A DNA stretch of 64,000 bases, taken from Procambarus clarkii (Eukaryota > Arthropoda > Malacostraca > Decapoda > Cambaridae). The notes under the pieces are model-generated. The model was not told where the DNA came from. It saw only the letters and a program-made list of their open reading frames with translations, and ran no database searches. The stretch spans positions 8,968,380-9,032,379 of the forward strand of contig NC_091169.1 in NCBI RefSeq assembly GCF_040958095.1, read 5' to 3'. Position numbers and translations under genes: made by a program. Below are positions 31,912 through 42,534 of the stretch, one piece after another. How positions within the stretch are numbered: the first letter of the stretch is position 1; each line of letters begins with the position of its first letter.

Positions 31912-33960
31912 ACCAATATGGCTAAGACGCCATCAGAAAAAGAAGATGAAGAAGAAAGAATAAACAAGAAAGATGACACCAATAGAAGACAGATTGTCAC
32001 CATCAGCATGAAGAAGCAATCGACACAGCTGCAATTTCCTGATCCAACTCAACGCCTAGCCAGTTGTGGGGTGGTTCCAGCATCCATTGTGGGCATCTAA
32101 CTGGGTTTAGCCCCTGGTTGTTTTTCTACAACTTCAGCGCTTCCTCTCACCGACTTCTCTTCAGCTATTCCCACGTCAAGCTTCCCCAATGGGTATCTTA
32201 TCGTGGATCTTTGTATTGTATTATTGTACTGGGAACCATCTTTCGTCGGCAACGTTACAAGAGGAAGCACTCATCTCGCTCGCAGTGTGAATTAGGCGGC
32301 CCGCTGTGAATTACGCACGCTTACTCCACCAACGTTTCTGACATCTTTTCTTGGTTGAGTGATTGATCTTGAGCTCGCGAGCCATACAGCAAGCCAGCCA
32401 CGTCTCGCTGTTCTGCAGCCGCTGTATTCTTCAGCCTAGACGAGCACTTCGGTGCAAGCAAGTTCATTTCCAGCCAGCAGAAGTATTGGAGCAGACCCAG
32501 GCGCTTCCCAGCTTCAAACTCGTCCTAAGCTGTGACATCTTCCTCCCAGCATCTCTGTATATTTTCTAATGTGATTTTGTTCAGATCGGACTGCATTTAG
32601 GCGAACAGCCCCCACTTCGAGCCAGAACAGGCCCAGGTGAGAAGTCGGCAATTCACCTTTTGCAGCTGCATCACGGCATAGGTGCATTCTTTTTTCTCCT
32701 CTCCTAAATTTCTTTCGTTTCTGACACTACTGAGCCAGTTGCGGAATCTCGTGATCGTGCGAGCCCACCATAACTGGGGGTTGTAATCTTCCGGGACCCG
32801 GTGTTTGTTCGTCCTCAGATAAGGTCTTAGACCTGGCCTGCACACTTACCCCCCACTGAGTTTCATGGATTTACGCAGTGATTGGCTACAAGCACGGGAT
32901 TGTCTGAAGGAAGTGAGTCACAATGGCTCACTGTCTGCGGATGAAATACACTGGCACTACACCCATTGACACTTTTGACTGCATCACTACTTTCTTCTAT
33001 GCCACTGGCAAGCCAGCCACTTCTCATGTCAAACATGTCAACACCAACTGTATCAAATTCCTCCTTGCCTCTTAAGACCACCTTTTTGCCTGTTTTAAGG
33101 AACCTGATTGTAGTAAACTCGCCCAAGCTTCTCTGACTCCTGTGCTCACTATTGCACAAAACACTAAATGTTCTGTTCTTGTACGTAATGTTGACAGCTC
33201 TGTTCTTTCTGCACCTAACAACAACAAACTCTCTCAGAACATTTCAGACAGGAATGACATTACTGTTGTGGAGATTTACCCAGTGCCTAATACCAAACAC
33301 CTCAAGATTAATGTTCCTCCTCTGCAGAAGCCAAAATAAATCTCTTATATCAGGGTATCAAAATCTTTAACACCAGCATTCCTCCCTACCTCACCAGTCA
33401 AGTTGAATATCTTCCATTGCTGCAATGCTTCAAATGCTACGAGTAGAATCATGAAACACGCAAATGCTAACGTCCACAAATTTGCTCTAAATGTTCTGAC
33501 GAAGACCATTTTTGGACTCAGTGCCAGGCCCCCACCCCAAAATGCACAAATTGCCAAGGTGCTCATTCAGCAATAGATAAATATTGTCCTCTGAGGAAAC
33601 AAACTCTGAAAACTCTTTGTACTAACCAGCCTCGCACTCATGAACAACCTCACTCTTCCTCAACCTCCCAATACCTCCCCCCCCCCTCCCCTCACCAGCA
33701 ACATCACCACCCTACTACTGCACATCAAAGTCAACCCTCTCCTCTCTTCCCTCACCCACCACCTCCACCTTATTCTCCTCTCGGAACCCCTCATAAGAAC
33801 GAGTCACTGTCTTTGTACAAGCTGCGTACCTTAATGCTAAGCATGATGGGCGTGACTTTGCTATCTTCCTATTTTTCTCTCATAACGGCCGTCCTAGTAT
33901 CTATGTTCCTACTCTCCAGCTCTTGCCCTCTGCTCCATTCTCACCAACACTCCTCACTCC
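31912..33960 (+). mobile_element. LINE-5 (jockey-like) 5' part with ORF1
   Basis: It begins with a charged frame MAKTPSEKEDEEERINKKDD (31918). Degenerate coding follows, and then three zinc knuckles (33420-33596). A Pro/Ser-rich tail (33650-33800) follows them. The remainder of the element reappears from 50211 after a stack of insertions. The start at 31912 is inferred from the loss of LINE-3 similarity. Confidence 0.6.
32870..33640 (+). pseudogene. LINE-5 ORF1, gag-like zinc-knuckle protein (broken)
   Basis: The reading frame switches several times, but three CCHC knuckles are clear. They are CFKCYE.NHETRKC (33422 on, with a stop inside), CSKCSDEDHFWTQC, and CTNCQGAHSAIDKYC. This triple-knuckle arrangement is typical of jockey and I-type ORF1 proteins, which bind the element RNA. 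Stops and frameshifts rule out function. A Pro-rich low-complexity segment follows, as usual before ORF2. Confidence 0.75.
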
Positions 33961-34294
33961 ATAAAATATCATGAATGAAAAAAGTCCACTCATTAATGTC
34001 AACCAACAAACTCACACGTAATATAGAAAAGACCTTCTTCATTTTATTTGGTAGTAAATCATCAAATCAGATTCAACTTCAGATAGACAATGTTAACAAT
34101 ACCAATAAAAATGAGGGAAAGTTTCTTGACGTATTCATTGACAAGAGACAGAACTTCAGCACCCACATATACAACACATTGCTAAAAAAAAGTCTCAAAA
34201 ACGGTGAGTATACTTTCTACATGCAGTACGATCAGATATTATGTTCTCCACTCTGCTCTCCTCTCATTATACTATACACTAATCTATCCCTATC
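33961..34294 (+). mobile_element. LINE-2 copy b, 5' piece (interrupted by LTR element 2)
   Basis: Encodes NIEKTFFILFGSKSSNQIQL and FIDKRQNFSTHI, the post-palm part of the LINE-2 reverse transcriptase. It is cut at CTATC by the LTR element. The reading continues at 39750. Confidence 0.88.
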
Positions 34295-35298
34295 TGTTAC
34301 GGCCCTCTCGGGTCACAACTGGGTTCTTACTCTGATGTTGTTAGAGGAAGGGTATCCGGCCCCAAGCCAGTAGTGGCTTTCAAGGGATGAGATCCGTAAC
34401 GCAAGTAAATTAAAGGGGAAGGGAAATAAAGTCAAGAACTTAATACTATAATTATTACCATCACCAATAAATATATATAAGATTACACGGGGGGGGGGGG
34501 GGTATAAACACTATAATACACAAAGTAGTCTTCCTCTGAAGACCCTGGACGTTCACGGTGCCAAGCTCTTGGTGCTCTCGTAGCCTCACGACGAATCCTT
34601 CGAGAATCTTGAGTCTACCCCGGCCACAGGCCAGCCAAAACACAGTTCCACTGGGGGCACCGTCGTGGAGGCCCTCAACCACAAGTCCAGCAGATAGCTG
34701 GCAGGTTCCAAATCAGCGACACTGGTTAGGCCACTCCACGAGCGATACTAGGGTCGCGCCCTAGTCACGAGCCTCGTATGATACCACAGATCACTCTCCT
34801 TTCCACAACACCCCAGTGGTTAAGCGTCTCCACCAGTCAGTCCCGGGTATGACAATCCTTCAACTGCCGCTTCACAGGCAGGGTAACACCACGGTGTTCA
34901 TCCGGGGGGCGACTCACAGCTGCTGCAGCAAACACTTGGTGAGAAGACGGCTGCCTTGGGTAGACTGATCCAACCTCCATTACAGCAGTCCCAGGTCGAC
35001 TCTGTAAGCAGACACGTCATCAATAATAGGGACACACAAAAGCACCTCACTTACAGGCTTAGACACAAACGCCCACCTATCCACTCCCTAGATGGCGTTG
35101 CTGTCTGAGCTCCACCTCACCAGAGGTCAGCAGCGGCTGTGTTGTGAGCTGAACAGGACTGGAAACTGGCCCTGGTGGCCAGTACACCTCGTCCTCACCA
35201 GGTGTCGTCGTCCATTTGGAGGGGGTTTCGGGAGCTGACCCACAGATGGCGTGGTCGTCACTGCTCCAGGCTCGGACGCTGGATTCGGGTCCGTAACA
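34295..35298 (-). mobile_element. 3' LTR of element 2
   Basis: 1004 bp with TGTTACGG..CCGTAACA ends and a 14-G run at 34489-34502. The polypurine-like GGTGGGGAGG (minus strand) lies immediately inside it at 35299-35308. Confidence 0.93.
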
Positions 35299-36189
35299 CC
35301 TCCCCACCAAAAAGAATTTGGTTTGGGTTTCTATAAAGAAAAACACAAACCAAATTAGTATGTGGATACAACTCCACACAGACTCACGTACACTATGAAC
35401 TGGAGTGATGAGGCTGTCTTGTTCACAGAACTGTTCTACTGGGCAACTCTGGCACGGATGAAACTTGAAGATGGTAGGCAATGGCTTGCCTGTTGCAACT
35501 TCCCACATCTCCACTGCGATGTCAAGCAGAGGCATATTCTCACATCTCTCGAGTAAGGATCGGTGTAGACACGATCTGGGGCGACTCGACACTTCCCTGT
35601 GTCGTGGCACCGATGATGGCTGGTCACAGACGGCATTTCTGGTGCCGGTCCGGTAGTCCTTCAGGGAGACGGGAACCTGGAATACAGGGGTCTGATAATT
35701 CAGAGTGATAGCGACAGTGGGTAAGTCAATACTTACTGCATACGCCTCTACTAGGCTCACACCTAGTTCCAACAGGGCTGCTTGCACACCGAAGATGGCA
35801 TCTGCCATCGTCGCTCTGCCACCGTCCGGTCGACCAACATTCCGCATAACGCTGAATTTAGGCTCAGCAATCACGCGGGGGGTGTTAACCTGTCGGAAAC
35901 AGTCACTCATATTATCACATCTCGTACCTCCTGTATCTACCATCACCTTCCAGGTCCCTCCTTTGACTGCATCACTCGCAGTGCAAATCTCCAAACCCTG
36001 GGATCTCTTCACGATGTTCATGGGAGCCATCATCTGTCGGGCCGTCCACTGGTCCTTACTGAGAACACATCTGAGAACAAAACAAAACACCGCTAAGAAA
36101 CATTTGGCTAACTTAGGGATAAGCTTCCTGAGCCTGTCATGTCCATAACCGGCTATAACCATCAGCCTGGTTTGGACCGAAGAGGGCAC
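35299..36189 (-). CDS. Unknown third ORF of LTR element 2
   Basis: Open from 36189 through the end of the internal region (the frame runs on into the LTR to 35077; 370 codons in all). It starts 20 bp after the gag stop, where protease/pol normally lies. It contains VMVDTGGTRCDNMSD, whose VDTGG is retropepsin-like in appearance. A 19-residue hydrophobic stretch (near IHILIWFVFFFI) lies close to the LTR. Cys-rich HPCQSCPVEQFC lies before it. There is no YxDD or integrase HHCC/DDE. It might be a remnant protease fused to unrelated sequence, or an envelope-like remnant. A corresponding stretch survives only in part in element 1 (8130-8590). Function unknown. Confidence 0.5.
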
Positions 36190-36208
36190 TAGACCTTTTG
36201 AACATACC

Positions 36209-37726
36209 TCACATACCTCCGACGTCTGGGGGAATCTCTGGTCGGTTCAGCATACATTGTACTTCGCCATACTGCAAGTACTCAGGTGCCTTCATTCCAG
36301 ACTCTTCGGTATCCGTGGGTGCTTGTACACGAGGCCTCTCTTCTTGCTCAGTTGCTTCTGCCTCCTTAACTGCATGTTCCTTATCGGGAGAAGAATCAGG
36401 AGACTTTGCTATAATGCTGTCGATCTGTGGGTGAGAGGGAGGATTAAACATATTACCTGATTCCGGGTCTGACTGTACCTGGACATTACCACTGCCTGCT
36501 GTTACCTCAGACCTTGCTGTTCCGGCTGACTCGTCCGCGACCTTGGGATGATTGGTGCTCCAACCTGTCACCAAGTCGTTGGCTAGTACCACGTCAATCC
36601 CAGCTATAGGGAGGGTATCGACTACTGCCAACGCACATGTGCTGCTGAAGTAAGGTGAGTCGAGATGTACCGGCACTAAGGGGGCGACGTACCGCGTCCT
36701 AGGAAACCCAACCAGGACAACCTCTGGTCTCCCATCCACACTCATTCCCTCGGGTAACGAGTTTCTCACGATCAGGGACTGGGCTGCTTCACTATCTCTG
36801 AGCACTACAACTGCTCTACCAGTATGATCACTCGATACATACCCGCCTGAAGTGTGAGGGGCGAACAAACTTGGTCCCTCCTGCATAGTCGTAGACTGGC
36901 TTCCTGCTGGAGATGTTACACAGCTCATTAACATCACCTCCCTACGAGGGCCGCTACCTCTTCTGCCTCGGCACATAGCAGCTACATGCCCTTTCTGCCC
37001 ACAAGTCCAGCACACCATATTCCTCCTCGGACTCTGGTGTTTTGGACTGCTAGGACTAGTCCTTCGAGGGCTACTAGGGGGCGTCTTCTTAGCGCTTCGT
37101 GGGACGGGAGTCTCCTCTTCGTCATGAGGTTTGCCAAACCGGCGTTGGTAATTCCTCGGGACGTACTTAGCAGAAGGACTATGCGTCAAGATGTATTCCT
37201 CAGCCATTGTGGCTGCCGCACTCAAGGTCTCTACCTGCTGTTCCTCTAAGTACGTCTTCAGGTCTCCAGACAGACAGTCCTTGAAGTCCTCTAACAGCAC
37301 GAGCTGCTCGAGGTCTTCTTTGGTCTCCACCTTCCGAGAGGCACACCACTCCTGGAAAAGTCGCTCCTTGATGGTGGCGAATTCGGTGAAAGTGTACTCT
37401 GAGGTCTTCTTCAGGTTTCTAAACTTCTGCCTGTATGCCTCAGGTACTAATTGGTACGCCATGAGCACGACCTTCTTCACCTTGTCATAATCGCCGGAGT
37501 CGTCAAGGGATAACGTGGAGTAGGTGATTTGGGCCTTCCCAGTCAAGACTGACTGTATCATGATGGCCCAATTCTCCCTCAGCCACTCCAAAGAGGCTGC
37601 GACTTTCTCAAAGGCCGCGAAGAACTTTGAAACTTCCTTCTCGTTGAACTTCGGGACCATTTTGATGTTCCTCACCGGATCGAAAAGACTTGTATCCGTC
37701 GTTGGCCTCCGACCACCTAACCGCAA
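36209..37726 (-). CDS. gag: Gag: SCAN-like capsid and zinc knuckle (element 2)
   Basis: A 505-codon frame, the better preserved of the two gag copies. The helical capsid block runs from about residue 20 to 190, with AYRQKFRNLKKTSEYTF and LEEQQVETLSAAATMAEEYI, matching the SCAN-like capsid of Gmr1-type Gypsy elements. A basic Pro/Ser linker is followed by the CCHC knuckle CWTCGQKGHVAAMC. VVVLRDSEAAQSLIV stands where a protease active site would be, with DSEA instead of DSGA or DTGA. An acidic C-terminal tail of ~70 residues ends PPDVGGM. The true start lies upstream, in frame overlap with the coiled-coil ORF. Confidence 0.85.
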   Translation of the reverse strand: MRLGGRRPTTDTSLFDPVRNIKMVPKFNEKEVSKFFAAFEKVAASLEWLRENWAIMIQSVLTGKAQITYSTLSLDDSGDYDKVKKVVLMAYQLVPEAYRQKFRNLKKTSEYTFTEFATIKERLFQEWCASRKVETKEDLEQLVLLEDFKDCLSGDLKTYLEEQQVETLSAAATMAEEYILTHSPSAKYVPRNYQRRFGKPHDEEETPVPRSAKKTPPSSPRRTSPSSPKHQSPRRNMVCWTCGQKGHVAAMCRGRRGSGPRREVMLMSCVTSPAGSQSTTMQEGPSLFAPHTSGGYVSSDHTGRAVVVLRDSEAAQSLIVRNSLPEGMSVDGRPEVVLVGFPRTRYVAPLVPVHLDSPYFSSTCALAVVDTLPIAGIDVVLANDLVTGWSTNHPKVADESAGTARSEVTAGSGNVQVQSDPESGNMFNPPSHPQIDSIIAKSPDSSPDKEHAVKEAEATEQEERPRVQAPTDTEESGMKAPEYLQYGEVQCMLNRPEIPPDVGGM

Positions 37727-38327
37727 TACTTCCAGTTCATGTTTCTCTCTCTTTCCTCTCTGTCTAGTCGTTCTTGCCTGTCTCGTTCTTCTCTTTCTCG
37801 TTCTTCTCTTTCTCGTTTCTCTTCTCTTTCTCGCTCTTCTTTTCTTTCTTCTAATTCTAAACGCCTCATCTCCAATTCCTTTTCTAGTCTCTCTCTTTCC
37901 ATTTCTAATTTCTTATCTTCTCTCTCTCTCGCTTTCTCTTCTCTCTCTTTAGCGATTTCTAGCTTTTTCCATTCTATTTCACGGTGGATCTCTAGTTCAC
38001 GCATTTTCACAGTAAGTAAACTTATATCCAGTTCACTCTCATCACTTTTGACATCACTGCTCTTACCTTCCTTATCAGTGGAAGCTATTTCCTCACCTTC
38101 CTGTATACTATGTGCCTCGTTTTCCTGTTTCTTCCTGGCCTTCAAATGCCGGTGAACCTTGGACAGGATCTCTACACGGGAATCACTGGCACGTATCTTT
38201 ATCTCCAGGTAGGCACTAACTAAGACGAGTTCTTGTTTCTCCAGATATTTTAATCTGGCAAGACAGTCCTCCCTGTTCAGAAAAGCCTGAACATCGTCCA
38301 GATCGTCGATGGTAGCTTTTTCTGCCA
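37717..38327 (-). CDS. gag: Gag N-terminal coiled-coil protein (element 2)
   Basis: The ATG at 38327 begins MAEKATIDDLDDVQAFLNRE, closely matching element 1 (10705). The residue 1-70 module is conserved. An acidic linker and ~90 residues of Glu/Arg/Lys heptads predict an extended coiled coil. The frame closes in a GA-rich tract overlapping the capsid frame, as in element 1. This suggests either shared ancestral frameshift damage or a real recoding site. It would act in particle assembly with the capsid part. Confidence 0.77.
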
Positions 38328-38716
38328 TTGTCACAGATGGAACACTTAGCACTTAACACACCGCTTCACTTTAGCACTTAACGCACCGAGTACTGTTCTA
38401 CGTCAATATTGCACTTTATCGCACCTGACGCCTCACTTGCCAATATTGCATGTAATTACTTCGGGCACCGCACTACGCAATATTGCACTTAATCACAGCG
38501 AGCACTTCGCTCTTCAATATTGCACTGAATCATTGAGCATCGCACTACACAATATTGCACTCAATCACAGCGAGCATCGCACTGCACAATATTGCACTTA
38601 GTCACTCCGAGCACCGCCCAGGACGTATAACGTCCTAATCGTCACACACAGGGGGAATTATTTACAGGGATTACGCCACTTCACCACCCCTGTCAAACAT
38701 ACTTGACAAGGGGTCG

Positions 38717-38735
38717 GATCCCGCTGGGGATGCCA
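38717..38735 (-). promoter_or_regulatory. Primer-binding site of element 2
   Basis: Identical 19 bases (TGGCATCCCCAGCGGGATC) and identical ATTA spacer to the 5' LTR as in element 1. Confidence 0.7.
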
Positions 38736-38739
38736 ATTA

Positions 38740-39749
38740 TGTTACGGCCCTCTCGGGTCGCAACTGGGTTCTTACTCTGATGTTGTTAGAGGAAGGGTAT
38801 CCGGCCCCAAGCCAGTAGTGGCTTTCAAGGGATGAGATCTGTAACGCAAGTAAATTAAAGGGGAAGGGAAATAAAGTCAAGAACTTAATACTATAATTAT
38901 TACCATCACCAATAAATATATATAAGATTACACGGGGGGGGGGGGGGGGGGATTATAAACACTATAATACACGAAGTAGTCTTCCTCTGAAGACCCTGGA
39001 CATTCACGGTGCCAAGCTCTTGGTGCTCTCGTAGCCTCACGACGAATCCTACGAGAATCTTGAGTCTATCCCGGCCACAGGCCAGCCAAAACACAGTTCC
39101 ACTGGGGGCACCGTCGCGGAGGCCGTCAACCACAAGTCCAGCAGATAGCTGGCAGGTTCCAAATCAGCGACACTGGTTAGGCCACTCCACGAGCAATACT
39201 AGGGTCGCGCCCTAGTCAGGAGCCTCGTGTGATACCACAGATCACTCTCCTTTCCACAACATCCCAGTGGTTAAGCGTCTCCACCAGTCAGTCCCGGGTA
39301 TGACAATCCTTCAACTGCCGCTTCACAGGCAGGGTAACACCACGGTGTTCATCCGGGGGGCGACTCACAGCTGCTGCAGCAAACACTTGGTGAGAAGACG
39401 GCTGCCTTGGGTAGACTGATCCAACCTCCATTACAGCAGTCCCAGGTCGACTCTGTAAGCAGACACGTCATCAATAATAGGGACACACAAAAGCACCTCA
39501 CTTACAGGCTTAGACACAAACGCCCACCTATCCACTCCCTAGATGGCGTTGCTGTCTGAGCTCCACCTCACCAGAGGTCAGCAGCGGCTGTGTTGTGAGC
39601 TGAACAGGACTGGAAACTGGCCCTGGTGGCCAGTACACCTCGTCCTCACCAGGTGTCGTCGTCCATTTGGAGGGGGTTTCGGGAGCTGACCCACAGATGG
39701 CGTGGTCGTCACTGCTCCAGGCTCGGACGCTGGATTCGGGTCCGTAACA
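38740..39749 (-). mobile_element. 5' LTR of element 2
   Basis: 1010 bp, about 1 percent different from the 3' LTR. The G run here is 18 long. The TATA-rich TAATAAATATATATAAG lies just beside it (about 38910), in the place of a promoter/U3-R region in minus-strand sense. Confidence 0.93.
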
Positions 39750-40480
39750 CTATCTTACATATGGTATCTGTGCATGGGTTTCAACCACTACAAAGTACCT
39801 TAAACCTATCATCACTCAGCAAAAATCTGCTATCAGAACTATAACAAACTCTGTTGTCAGACAACACACAGCCCCTATGTTTAAATCCCTTAACATGCTA
39901 AACCTACACATTGTCCACACATTCACATGTACTATCTACATATACAAAACATTGTTCCAAAATGCTATCTTGATCTGAACTTTTCCTTGATAGTTGTAAT
40001 AGAACTCATGAAATAACCAGAAATAAATATTTCTTTGAAATCTCCAGAATCAGGCTAAACCTGTGCAAATACCCCATGTAAATAAAAGGGTCCAGGCTTT
40101 GGAACTCACTCCCTGATGAATTAAAAAATGTTCCAACCTATACATTGTTCAAAAGTAAAAGTACCAAATTACATCCTCATAGTTTCCTACCTTGTGCTTC
40201 AAGGTAGTTCACTGTTCTTGAAGTACCCACGTCCCCAATATTAACACTTAAGACTAATTAAGTATTTTATCTCTACCTGTGTAATCACCCTTGTTAATTT
40301 ATATTATTGATATAAAGCCTTGCTACAAAGTACTTTCACCTTACCTGATATGCTAGATTAAGGACTAGCCCGAAACGCTATGCGTTTTAGTGGCTTTACA
40401 AGAATGTAAAAGTATCACTAATGTAATCTCACCAACCCATTGTACCTTCTTGCAAATAAAATGTTATTATATATTATTAC
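39750..40480 (+). mobile_element. LINE-2 copy b, 3' piece
   Basis: Continues the frame broken at 34294 (TATCTGTGCATGGGTTTCAA.., the degenerate C-terminal domain). The 3' UTR carries CCCGAAACGCTATGCGTTTT (hairpin at 40375-40385) and ends in an AATAAAATGTTATT-type terminus. Downstream, 40481-40600 is an AT tail built of ATATTCTAAAAAA repeats. Confidence 0.85.
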
Positions 40481-40600
40481 AGTATTCTAAAAAAAATACT
40501 GTAATAATATTATATTCTAAAAACATTAATTCTAATATTCTAAAAAAATAATAGGATAGGATATTCTAAAAAACTAAAAAAGATATTCTAAAAAACGCGA
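40481..40600. repeat. AT-rich repeat (TATTCTAAAAAA)n
   Basis: Several spaced copies of TATTCTAAAAAA lie between two LINE-2 copies, probably a mutated tail of the upstream copy. Confidence 0.75.
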
Positions 40601-42290
40601 GAGTAGCTCCAGTGCATAAATGTGGTGATCTCACTGATGTCAACGATGACTGACCTATATCAATTCTGCCAACCTCGTCAAAAATATTTGAAAAGCTAAT
40701 CTACAAGCAGCTTTACTCCTATCTAGCCAAACACAATATACTTAGCTCTAGCCAATATGGTTTCAGACCTAAAAAAAAAAAGCACTAACGATGCGCTGAT
40801 TAGTATGATTAACTTGATACATGCAGTTCTTGACAAAAATGAGTTCCCAGTTGGATTATTTGTCAACCTACGTAAGGATTTTGACACTGTCAACCACCAA
40901 AACCTTCTTAAATTCTATCATTATGGAGTCAGAGGTCACGCCCTGCAATACCTTCAGTTTTATCTTACTGACAGACTCCAGTATGTTTCTGTGAATAATT
41001 CCATTTCTCCAACACTATTTATAAACATGGTGTTCCACAGGGCAGCACACTTAACCCTCTCCTCTTTCTCATCTATATTAATGACCTTCCAAATGCCTCT
41101 CAACACCTCAAACCAATCTTATTTGTTGATGTCACAACCTTCATTTTCTCCAGTCCTGACCCTCTTGCTCTAAATGTCACTGTGAGTACTGCACTAAATA
41201 AAGTCCATCTTTGGCTAACTGCTAACAAACTCGCCCTTAACATTTTGCAAAACTCTCTATATTTTGTTTAGTAATAAATCCTCAAATAAATTTAATCTAA
41301 GAATAAACAATATCCAAATTAGTAACAAAGTTGATTGCAAACTCCTTAGTGTTCTCATGGATAACAAGCTGAATTTCCAGGGACACATTCTAAATATAGC
41401 AAAAAAAAAATATAAAACTGTTGGCATTTTTCTAAGATCACATATTTTGTACCTCGCCCTGCCCTGGTGATGCTCTATTACTCTCTCATCTATCCTTATC
41501 TCAACTATGGTATTTGTGCTTGGGGTTTTACTACTCAACATCATTTACGTCCTCTAATTACTCAACACAAAGCTGCTAATAGCACAATATCTAACTCTGG
41601 CCCCAGACATAACTCGGTACCCTTACTCAAATCTCTGAATATGCTAGATATTAAGTCACTGCACATTCTCTCATGTGTACTCTATATATAAAAAACTTTG
41701 AACTGTAATGTCAATCCTGTCCTTAAAAGCTTCCTAGAACGTTGTAACAGAACCCATGGGCAACACACCAGAAACAAATACCTGTTTGATATTCCAAGAG
41801 TACGACTTAATCAAAGTAGAAATGCTCTACAAATCAAGGGCCCAGAATGTGGAATGACCTTCCCAATCATGTCAAAGGCCTCTCTCAACCAATTTAAGAT
41901 AAAAACTAAGTACTGCCTAATAAACTCCATGTAACCTACCTTATCCCTAAATGTCAAACCATGTCTTGCTATTTTAAACAATGCTGTTTGTTGACCAACT
42001 TCTATAATTGCTATTTTCTGCCATGTTCCCGCCCTTTTTCTATATTCCTTTTTTCAACACAATTTACTGGCATTCAACACAATTTATACTTTAGGCTCAG
42101 TTACTATTAAATTTTAGTCTAAGTGGGTTCTTTCCCCACATCTTGCCCGAAACGTTGCGCGTATTAGTGGCTTTAGGTATTGTATGTATTAGCTCTATCT
42201 TTAAATCCAACATTATGTTTGTAACTTATCTTCATTGTATGTACCTTTACCTGAATACAAAATCTAAATCTAAGGTAAATCTATTTTTTT
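40601..42290 (+). mobile_element. LINE-2 copy c, 5'-truncated
   Basis: It starts inside the reverse transcriptase (PISILPTSSKIFEKLIYKQL) and passes through motif A GLFVNLRKDFDTVNHQNLLK, with Asn for the catalytic Asp. The motif B region is frameshifted. The C-terminal domain (LKSLNMLDIKSLHILSCVLY near 41640) follows. The 3' UTR hairpin is at 42152-42162. It is dead by substitution and frameshift. CR1/L2-like by motif style. Confidence 0.87.
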
Positions 42291-42534
42291 TTTATATATA
42301 TATGGGAAGGGAGTACCACCTCTGGCTGGAAGAAGAGGGACCCTTAGCCTCGAAAGAAACCACACATAACACATTAGAGGGAATGTTTAGGTCCCCTCCA
42401 ACACAGTTTCTGTGTGCTTTTCTCCTACCCCACCCCCCCCCCCCCCCCCCCCCCTTCCTTTTTTTTTTTTGCTTTATTATATATTTAAAGGTTACAAGAT
42501 ATACATTGGTTGATAAAAGAGTGCTTAAGGGTTA

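Larger units (their letters stand above)
34295..39749 (-). mobile_element. Complete LTR element 2, gag-bearing and pol-less
   Basis: 5455 bp, flanked by the 5-bp duplication CTATC (34290-34294 and 39750-39754). The 3' LTR is 34295-35298 and the 5' LTR is 38740-39749. They differ at roughly 11 positions plus the length of a G run, about 1 percent, so it is young. Internally (minus strand) come the PBS, gag N-terminal ORF, gag capsid/nucleocapsid ORF, a third ORF, and a purine-rich GGTGGGGAGG next to the 3' LTR. No reverse transcriptase, RNase H or integrase motif can be found in ~3.4 kb of internal sequence, so mobility would need another element's enzymes. Confidence 0.93.

Noticed and set aside
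32597..32845. 82-codon minus-strand frame (WWARTITRFRNWLSSVRNER) as a host exon
   Set aside because: It reads well, but it falls inside the presumed LINE-5 5' region, antisense to ORF1, and lacks clear splice sites on both sides.
34295..39749. Autonomous Gypsy or endogenous retrovirus with pol
   Set aside because: Every frame between the gag stop and the 3' LTR was considered. No YxDD, RNase H or integrase motif was found.
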